Shown: piece after piece, positions 56,163 to 64,000 of the stretch | Layout of the letters: every line of letters begins with the position of its first letter | Numbering within the stretch: the stretch's first letter is position 1 | Assembly: GCA_036346405.1 (NCBI GenBank) | Contig: CM070563.1 | Coordinates: forward strand, 18,519,022-18,583,021 | Length of the DNA stretch: 64,000 nt | Reading direction: 5' to 3' | Source: Phyllostachys edulis | Lineage: Eukaryota; Streptophyta; Magnoliopsida; Poales; Poaceae | Program-made: the position numbers and the translations under genes | The notes under the pieces: generated by a model | The model's database searches: none | The model's input: only the letters and a program-made list of their open reading frames with translations | What the model was told of the DNA's origin: nothing

Positions 56163-58498
56163 CGTGCACCCCTGTACGTTCAGACTCTAGGAGAGACCGG
56201 TCTCGGTTTGGCTATTGTTCGTGAGATCTGGATCAGATATTCAGATTAGACAGGGACACACATTCAAAATATTCGGTTTGTTCCTCGTAGACTTGTAGTA
56301 CTATTGGTATGGTTGGTCATGTTTGGTTTGGCAGACTAAACTATAGTTAAAGGTTGGTTTAGAACGTAGGAAGTTCACAAGAATTTAAAAGCAGTGTTAT
56401 ATTGAGTAGCATAAATCTTCTTATGAAAACCGTCCTCAGTCCAAACAACCCCTAAGTATTTAGAGATAAAAAAGAAAAGGACCTGATTGTATTTCACCGC
56501 ACCACAACTACTAATTCAATGGGGGCGCATTGTGCAAAAACACAGGACCTGATTGGTCGATCCAACGTGAAAACTTCTGCCAAATATGGGACCAGATCTA
56601 TCTGGCCAGTTTTGTTTTGAGCTCCATATATATATTGAGGAAGCAATGATGGATCGACGTGAAGTGAGTGTACACAGTAATTTCTCATACTTGGTGGCCG
56701 GAAGTTATACACACACATGAAAAAAAAAGTGGCCACGACAAGAAAATCATAGCAATGTGTTGACTTGGATAGAGTGGAATGCCTTTGGCTGAAGTGACAA
56801 AAGGCAGTGGCGTATTCTCACTCCGTGGCAAGAAGGGTCAACGATTGCACTATTAGTTTTTATAATTGACAGCATGTCTCATAACTGGTACGTGCTTTTT
56901 GGCTTTGTAAAAATGATTTTCTACTATGTTGTAGAGTTTTATCTGAAGTTAATTGAATTTGTTTATGCCTAGCAATATTTACAAGGTTTCCTCACAAAAA
57001 TTTATACAAGGTTAATAAATACTCTAGTTGTGCTCTCCTTTAAAAAAAAAACTTTGTGCACTACTTTGGACTAATATAAACCCCTCGATAGAGGCAACTT
57101 GAGGCTTGCATTCATATTCTCCGATGTATGTTAAGGTTTGGACCCTTAGGATCTACCATATTAACCAGATGTCCAATAACTTCGATTACATCCTACAACT
57201 AGCATTTGATAGTATCTGTACCACTGTAGTAAGTATCACTTCTTAAACTACCAACTAAAATATCTATTGGCTTTGCACCCTTGAGCATATATAGTGCTTT
57301 TGTGGTACCAAGTAATTTTGATGTAGAATGCATCCCTGCATCCCTTTGTAGAGTCAACCTTGCAAAAGTGTTCACAATTAAAGTTCCATGAATTTAATGA
57401 TTACTAACCATCTATCCTCTTCTAAAAAAAATACGTCTATCCTTCATTCATGAAATTAAGTTGAATTTTAAATTTAACGACTTGCAATAAACCAAAATTG
57501 AGTATTTAACTTCAAGTAAAACACGGAAAATGATGAAATTTTAGTTAAGTATCTGCATTTTCAGTGTAAAAAACCTCATATAGACTGTAGTTCATAATTT
57601 CATTTGAAATCAAATTTGAAACCATAAGTACAGACAAACCTGAATTGGAATATGGACACAAATTTCAGCAGGATTAGCATCAAGTAATTATTATTTTTTG
57701 CGAGGAAGCATCAAGTGAAATTTTGAATGACTGCCAGGATGACTTTTGGCAGTACCAATCAAACATTAATTGAAATTTTTTGAACTATTTGTTTTCAGCT
57801 ATTAGTACTACTCGCAAACTAGCTCACGACAGAATGTTAGCCCCACCTATTTATTCTATATTAAAAGAAAGAGTTTTTTATTCTTTTGGGGAAAACTAGG
57901 TATGGTATCTCATTTGTTGGACACTTATTGCGCTAGTTGATACAGAAGAAATATCCAAGTTTTGGACAAGGATTTGAAAAATTGACAATTGGGAAGAAAC
58001 AACGAAGATCCTATTATATTGTTTGTGACATAAGTGCGGGTGGGGTAAGATTCACATGTACAACTTGCTAAACTGTTCCTCAGCCACGCTGAATTCCTCA
58101 ATGCAAATGCCAAATGGAATCAAGTAGTATCAAAGCTGGCTATTTGCTATGGCCACTAACGAGGTGACCCGTGCAATCATATACGGCAAAAACAGAAGTT
58201 GCCGCAGCTCGACAGATTGTTCGCCACCATTTCGTTGGTGAATCGTCATGTACATGTTCAACCAATCATCACGAGCTAGCTTCAGTACTTTCAAAAAAGG
58301 TATGGATGTCCTTGTACAGTTGTGTTTTGCTCAAGTGCTCCATACAATATCATGCAAGAACATGGCCAACAAGTAGATCGCCAATAGCTACCAAAGGATA
58401 TGTGTCTGTAAAACGGCACTTCAGCTAGCTAGAGATGATCTTTTGGTTCCTAGCTAGATAAAAAGCATGTTTTAGATCCAGTGGTTTTTTCAAGTATG
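56163..58498. other. Intergenic, no supported gene
   Basis: AT-rich. Short open frames (56494-56736, 57925-58113, 58171-58428) match nothing I recognise. A minus-strand stretch at about 58290-58437 reads like old coding text (TDTYPLVAIGDLLVGHVLA), but stops interrupt it and I cannot name it. Confidence 0.4.
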
Positions 58499-58856
58499 TG
58501 TTAGATTGATCTCATCCGATTAGCCCAACGGCTAATCGGGCCTTGATCCGCATACGATCGGGGCGCCATTATTCAAAGGTGGTGGGCCCTGTCGTCACTG
58601 CGCAATAAATAGAGGGTGGGGGCCGACGGCTCGTGACACGAGGTTGGCCTGAGCCGTACATCCCCACCGACACACAAACCCTAGACCGATCTAGAGGGGG
58701 CGCAGTAAGCGACGGGAAGCTTCACCGGAGCCGCGCCGCCACCAACTCCGCCGCCGTCCCCGTCGCCGGATCGACGCCGCCGTCACTGACTTCATCTTCC
58801 CCGAACGCGATGGCCGGCTCCTTCTCAAACGCGTCGGAAGGTAATTGATTCTAACA
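58499..58856 (+). repeat. Copia 5' LTR
   Basis: It begins TGTTAGA and ends TCTAACA, a perfect 7-bp terminal inverted repeat. A TATA-like AATAAATAG lies at 58604-58612, followed by a GC-rich leader. Confidence 0.88.
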
Positions 58857-58857
58857 A

Positions 58858-58870
58858 TGGTATCAGAGCC
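58858..58870 (+). promoter_or_regulatory. Copia primer binding site
   Basis: TGGTATCAGAGCC starts one base after the LTR; it is the initiator tRNA-Met site. Confidence 0.92.
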
Positions 58871-59835
58871 ACAAAGAGGATCGGGCCTTACCTTTTGTGC
58901 CGCTTTCGCCGCCGGTCGCTGCGTCTCGGACCGGCCGTCTTGCAACAAGCAATGGCATTGTGTGTGCCGCCGCCTCCTCTCATGGCTCGCTTTGGCGCCG
59001 GGGTAGCCATGCCGCTCGGCTCGCCCCGCGTCGACCTGCTCGCCGTTCCGCCGCTCGCGGCGCCGCCGCCGAGCCGAGTCCGACGGGAGCACGCGCGCCA
59101 GCCCCGATGGACAGACCGCTTGCGTTTTTGGCGAGGATGGAACCGAATGGGGCTAGGGTTTGGGGTTGGGGTGTTATTCTCGCGACGCTTCCGCCGCCGT
59201 CCGACCGATCGATCGCGATCGGACGGCTGAGGGTCCTCCGACCGGTTTTTCGGCCCAAAGGGGAGATAGAAGCCATGGGCCGACACGCCGTGGGCCGTGG
59301 CTGTGTGTATGGGCCGGTTTTGGTGTTATGAACAGTAAAACCGAGAGAATGAGTTTTAATGTTTTTCAGAAGCATTTATGAGTGAATTTGATCGAATTTT
59401 GATCCAAAATCTCTGTAAATTTTGCACCAACGTGTTAATTTTTTCAGAGATTAAAAGTGTACAGTATAATGCTTCTGAATAATGAATTATTTTAGAATAA
59501 TTACAGTTTCCGCTGCAAAAGTTAATGTTGATTGTTTTTTCATTATTAAATTCGAACCAACGGGAGAATTTAATTTTTTGAAAAATAGATATAAATCCCA
59601 GATAATTATGATATTGTTATTTTCTGACCAACGTTGATAATAACAGTATTATAATTTTAATTGATGATTTTATGCATTATTTCTATTTCTGCCCAACGGT
59701 GATGTAGATTTAATGTATAGATAAAATTGATTTAATTGTATGTCGTATTTTTGACCAACGTTGGAAATAAGGCATATAATTTTCCTGTTACGTTCTCACC
59801 TTTATTTGAATTATTTTTCAGGCGGATACAACTTG
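58871..59835 (+). other. Copia leader with periodic CCAACG motif
   Basis: A GC-rich half (to about 59330) gives long open frames on both strands without any known domain. The AT-rich half repeats CCAACG(T/G) at 59427, 59557, 59628, 59693 and 59755, mostly about 65 bp apart. A TTTTTCAG|G acceptor-like site sits just before gag. Confidence 0.6.
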
Positions 59836-60660
59836 ATGAGTTGTATCAAAGAGATCCCCACTCTCAAAGGAGATAACTATGGGGAGTGGAAGAAAAAGAT
59901 AGACTTAGCGTTTATCTTGGCTGAGGTGGACTGGGTCCTCACTACAAGACGCCCCATCGAGCCCGAGGCGCCAAAGTGAGAAAAGAAAATGAGGACGACA
60001 TCGCTAAGGTAAAAGACAGAGGGACCATGCTCCTTACGATGTCTTATGACCTTGAGCATAAGAAATGGACCACGACCAACAAGAAATGTATGGTCTGTGA
60101 TAAAGAACACGATTGAGCCTGCACTCGGGCTCAATCGCAGAGTGTGACATCACACAGAGTACCTTGAGAAAATAAAGAGTCGGTTCGGCTCTTCAAAGAC
60201 TTATGCTACATGACTAATTAAGCGACTTGTGACGAAAGGTATTCGGTGGTGGCAAGGCATAAGAGAGCACATACTAAGGATGAGCAATTTGGCATCCAAG
60301 CTTAAACCAATGGATTTGGCTCTCAAGGATGAGTTCCTTATTCATTTGATTTTTGCTTCCTTGTTTTAAAAGTTTGACACCTTTGTTGTCAACTATAACA
60401 TGCAGCCGAGAAATGGGACTTAGAAAAGTGCATAGCTATGTGTGTGCAAGAGGAGGAAAGATTTAAATCCTCACATGGTGGTTCTATCAACTATGTGAAG
60501 GACAACAAGAAAAAGAACTTCAACAAGAACTTCTCCTCAAAGAACAAGGAAAAGCTCATGTCCATCACCTCAACAAAATAAGTTTGCGAGAGACAAAGAT
60601 CGTTGTCTTCATCAGAAGAAGACGGGACACTACAAGAAGGATCTGTCCGATTACTTAAAG
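59836..60660 (+). pseudogene. Copia gag
   Basis: The ATG at 59836 gives MSCIKEIPTLKGDNYGEWKKKIDLAFILAEVDWVL, the standard Copia gag opening. Later pieces in shifting frames give the capsid body. A damaged zinc knuckle (RCLHQKKTGHYKKDLSDYLK, about 60600-60660) lacks some of its cysteines. A TGA at 59977 ends the first frame. Confidence 0.85.
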
Positions 60661-61150
60661 ATGATAATGGCAAAGAAAGGTGAGAACATTATTACCTTTA
60701 TAAATGAATCCTGTATGTACAATATTCGAAATCTACTTGGTGGATTGACTCAGGAGCAACTGTTCATGTTGCTAATTCTTTACAGGGATTCCGTTCGACG
60801 AGGACTATGCAAAGAAAAGAAAGATGCGTTAAAGTCGCAAATGGAGTCCAAGCTGAAGTTGAAGCCGTTGGCGATCTTTCATTAGAGCTAGTGATGGCTT
60901 CACTCTTTTACTTAGAGATATTCTTTATGTTCCTCTTTACAGAATTTGATTAGTGTTTCATGTTTGGACAATAATGGTTATGATTGTCATTTTGGAAACG
61001 GCAAGTGTGAAATAATGTTTAATAAAGAATGTGTTGGTCTTGCCATCTTACAAAATGAGCTTTATTTGTTATCATTACGTGATGATGTGAATGTCGTGTG
61101 CGATAATGGGAACGTCGCGTGCGAGAAAGTGATTGAATCCTCGTCTACGA
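60661..61150 (+). pseudogene. Copia protease region
   Basis: The retropepsin active site DSGAT is encoded at 60747-60761, preceded by WWI and followed by VHVAN. Frame changes follow within about 150 bp. The stretch at 60946-61251 is the linker toward integrase (GNGKCEIMFNKECVGLAILQNELYLLSL). Confidence 0.75.
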
Positions 61151-61180
61151 ATGTAAACAGGAAACGAAAGAGAACTCTAG

Positions 61181-61860
61181 ATGTGTCGTCGAAATTATGG
61201 CAATCGCTGCTTAGGCCATATTTCGAGGGGGAGAATAGAAAGACTAGTTAAGAATGATATTCTTCCTCCATTAGAGTTCTCAGACTTAGAACAATGCAGA
61301 GAATGCATTAAAGGAAAATATGTAAAGAAAATTAAGAAAGATGCCAAAAGAAGCACAGGAGTTCTACAAATTGTTCACACAGACATTTGTGGTCCTTTTC
61401 CTGTGAAAAGTGTGGATGGTTATGACTCGTTCATAACATTCACGGATGATTACTCCCGTTATGGATATATTTATCCAATCAAAGAAAGAAATGAAGCCTT
61501 GGATAAATTCAAGATATTTAAGGTCAAGTTGAAAACCAACACGATTTAAAGATTAAGATAGTCCGATCCGATCGTGGGGAGTACTACTACGACATACCCC
61601 ATATGGACAAGTTCTGGACCTTTTGCAAGGTTTTTACAGAAAATGGTATAGTAGCCCAAGATTCTACACCGGCGAACCTCAACAAAATGGAGTAGTGAAA
61701 GACGAACCGCACTCGATGGATATGGTGCGAAGCATGATGAGCTATTCCACACCGCCATTGAGTCTATGGATGGAGGCGTTGAAAACCGCCATTCATATTC
61801 TCAACAGAGTGCCTAGTAAGTCGGTGCCCAAAACACCGCACGAGTTGTGGACGTGAAGAG
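61181..61860 (+). pseudogene. Copia integrase
   Basis: The zinc-binding part is damaged (LGHISRGRIERLVKNDILP, then CRECIKGKYVKK). The core keeps VHTDICGPFPV and FTDDYSRYGYIY, then, in another frame, [11 protein letters not shown], and finally [43 protein letters not shown]. Frames change near 61550 and 61690. Confidence 0.87.
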
Positions 61861-62469
61861 TTCCTCATTAAACCACTTACGTGTGTGGGGAGTCTCTTTG
61901 AGGCTAAAGTATTTAACCCAAACCTTGGGAAGCTTGATCCCAAAATAAAGAAGTTGCCATTTCATTGGCTACCCCGAAAAGTCAAAAGGTTTTGTTTCTA
62001 CCGTCGCACAGATATACAAAGTTTGTAGAAACGAGACACGCCTGTCTTCTTAGAGGATGAAATGATGAGAGGAAGTATGGTAGCTCGTGAGATTGATCTT
62101 GAAGAGAAGCGGTGTATGCGCCCACTCAGATGATTCAAGAGCCATTCTTCACACTACTCGCCGTCATTTGCACCGACAAGGTAAGACAACTGTGGTGCCA
62201 AGACTGTTATTGTTCCTCCTGTGGCAACAATGGATGATAATGAGGAACCCGTTCTTCAGATCCTATAGAACCTATTGCTACAGATGATGGGGAGCAACAA
62301 AGCAGACCTCAAACAGAAGATGTACCAAATGAGGAGGCCCCGAGGAGGTCTCAAAGAGTAAGAAGATCGGCTATTTCGATGATTATCGATTTATCATACT
62401 GAGGAATTTCAAATGGAGGATGATCCCACCTCATTTGAAGAAGCCATGAGAAGCGAAAATCCTCAAAAT

Positions 62470-63480
62470 GGCTTGAAGCCATGGAAGAGGAAATGAGGTC
62501 CATGAAGACTAATAAAGTCAGGACTTGGAAATTATTCCTAAAGGAGCCAAAACAAGAGGGTCAGAAATGGGTCTACAAGACAAAGCTTGACTCCCAAGGA
62601 ATGTAGAAAGATACAAAGCGCGACTTGTGGCAAAAGGATTTACGCAAAGAGAAGGATTGATTACAATGAGACCTTTTCTCCGGTCTCATGTAAAGATTCT
62701 TCGTAATCATAATGGCATTAGTAGCACATTATGATTTAGAGTTACATCGATGGATGTAAAGACGGCATTTCTTAATGGGGATTTGGAGGAAAATGTTTAC
62801 ATGGCACAACCGAAAGGTTTTGTCATGGAAGGAAATGAAAGAATGGGATGCCGCCTAAAGAAATCGATTTATGGGTTAAAGCAAGCTTCAAGACAAGTGG
62901 TACTTGAAGTTTGACAAGACAATAAGAAAATTTGGGTTTAAAGAGAATGTAGAGGACAAGCGTGTTTATGCAAAGTTTAAAGATGGGAAGTTTATCTTCC
63001 TAATCTCAGATATGTGGATGATATCCTCATGGCTAGTAGTGATGTCATCACATCGGAGACAAAGAAGTTTTGTCCTCAAACTTTGATATGAAAGATCTTA
63101 GTGAAACTTCGCTCGCTCTAGGGATCGAAATTCACCGGATAGAAACAAAGGGATATTGGGACTATCACAAAAGACATACATAGAGAAAGTCTTAAAGAAA
63201 TTTGGGATGCATAAATGTAGTCCTTCACCGCACCTATAGTCAAGGGCGACAGATATGGGGTTTTCAATGCCCCAGAACCAAGATGAGATCGATCAAATGA
63301 AAGCGGTTCCATATGCTTCAAATTGTCGGAAGCTTACAAGATGCTCAAGTGTGCACACGACTTAGCATTTGTTACTGGGTTACTTGGCGATTCCAGAGCA
63401 ATCTCGAATAGAACATTGAAATTGATAAAGAAAGTCTTATGCGTTATTTGCAAGGAACAAAAGGCCTCATGATGACATAA
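62470..63480 (+). pseudogene. Copia reverse transcriptase
   Basis: Pieces in order: WLEAMEEEMRSM near 62470, [25 protein letters not shown] near 62750, [40 protein letters not shown], then YVDDILMASSD with an intact YVDD at 63011-63022. At least five single-base frame breaks separate them. Confidence 0.87.
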
Positions 63481-63500
63481 AGATCGATTTACTCCATATA

Positions 63501-63970
63501 GTGGGGTATACTGATTCTCGATTTTGCGGAGATGATAGAAAGTCTACATCCGGATATGTGTTCACTCTCGCAGGAGGAGCTATATCGTGGAAAAGCTCAA
63601 AGCAAACCGTCACTACATCGTCCACAATGTATGCCGAGTTTGTAGCATGTTATGAGGCTACAGGGCAGGTGAACTGGCTAAAGAAGTTCATACCCGGTTT
63701 GAAAGTGGTTGACGACATCAATAGACCACTTAAGTTGTAATCGCGATAATGAACCCGAGAACGTATGCCCACAACAATAAGTCAAGTGGTGCTGCCAAAC
63801 ACATTGACATAAAGTACTATGTTGTGAAAGATAAAGTTCGGGATCAAATTATAAGTCTTGAGCATATAAGTATCAAGAAAGATGTTAGCGGATCCGCTTA
63901 CTAAAGGCTTACCACCCAACGTGTTCAGAGAACATGTAGCCGGCATGGGTTTAAGGGAAAGCCTATGATT
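63501..63970 (+). pseudogene. Copia RNase H
   Basis: [52 protein letters not shown] is the Copia RNase H core. After a frame break near 63735, NNKSSGAAKHIDIKYYVV and DPLTKGLPPNVFREHVAGMGL follow, the end of the polyprotein. The 3' LTR should start soon after 64000. Confidence 0.9.
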
Positions 63971-64000
63971 CCTGGACTAAAAGATGGCCCAAATAGATTA

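Larger units (their letters stand above)
58499..64000 (+). mobile_element. Ty1/Copia retrotransposon, 3' end beyond the window
   Basis: A 358-bp 5' LTR, a tRNA-Met primer site, a ~970-bp leader, then gag, protease, integrase, RT and RNase H in Copia order (integrase before RT). Every domain is recognisable, but frames break every few hundred bases. The 3' LTR is outside the window, so age and target duplication cannot be judged. Confidence 0.92.

Noticed and set aside
58171..58437. Possible host coding remnant on either strand
   Set aside because: Suggestive text only over about 45 residues with stops; no family could be named.
58691..59375. Overlapping GC-rich open frames
   Set aside because: They span the Copia LTR end, primer site and leader; no known domain.

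Overview
The window is nuclear DNA of a grass, probably Oryza or a close relative. I infer this from the transposon types: Ty3/Gypsy elements of the Tat lineage with an antisense gene, long-LTR gag-only elements, a plant L1 tail and a TTF/DUF4371-type hAT. A silicon/arsenite-efflux-type transporter with a GC-rich first exon points the same way. The species cannot be fixed from sequence alone. Only two ordinary host-type genes are well supported: a DUF247 gene (6765-8081, +) and a three-exon Lsi2/ArsB-like transporter (52896-55310, -). Almost everything else is transposable-element DNA, much of it nested.

Left part (1-12126). An antisense-oriented LTR (1-1263) cuts the 3' half of a Tat-lineage Gypsy element (1264-5715), which itself lies in what looks like a Copia LTR remnant. 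The DUF247 gene follows. Next is a nearly complete hAT transposase gene on the minus strand (8346-10822) with one intron, two frameshifts and a GC-rich leader.

Middle part (12127-26330). A 5'-truncated L1-type LINE, with a 15-bp target duplication, is split by a complete 12,866-bp Gypsy element (13035-25900). That element has two 737-bp LTRs and a CAACT target duplication. Its pol genes run on the plus strand and a multi-exon antisense gene lies downstream of pol. A small hAT-type MITE with a perfect 8-bp target duplication follows the LINE.

Right-middle part (27497-48074). A solo LTR (27497-30083, TSD GGCGG) comes first. A second solo LTR (32128-48074, TSD TTTAT) is split by a tandem array LTR-gag-LTR-gag-LTR of a minus-oriented, gag-only element (33763-47095, outer TSD ATATT). 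Copies in this array differ from each other mostly at CAG/CTG trinucleotides. This pattern is better explained by base-calling errors at methylated CHG sites than by evolution.

Right part (48075-64000). A broken plant-mobile-domain (PMD) gene is cut by another LTR fragment. Then come the transporter gene with its promoter, about 2.3 kb of intergenic DNA, and a plus-strand Copia element (58499 to beyond the window end) with LTR, primer binding site, gag, protease, integrase, RT and RNase H all recognisable but frame-broken.

All boundaries were read by eye from terminal TG/CA dinucleotides, target duplications, primer binding sites, polypurine tracts and motif-bearing reading frames. No similarity search was run.
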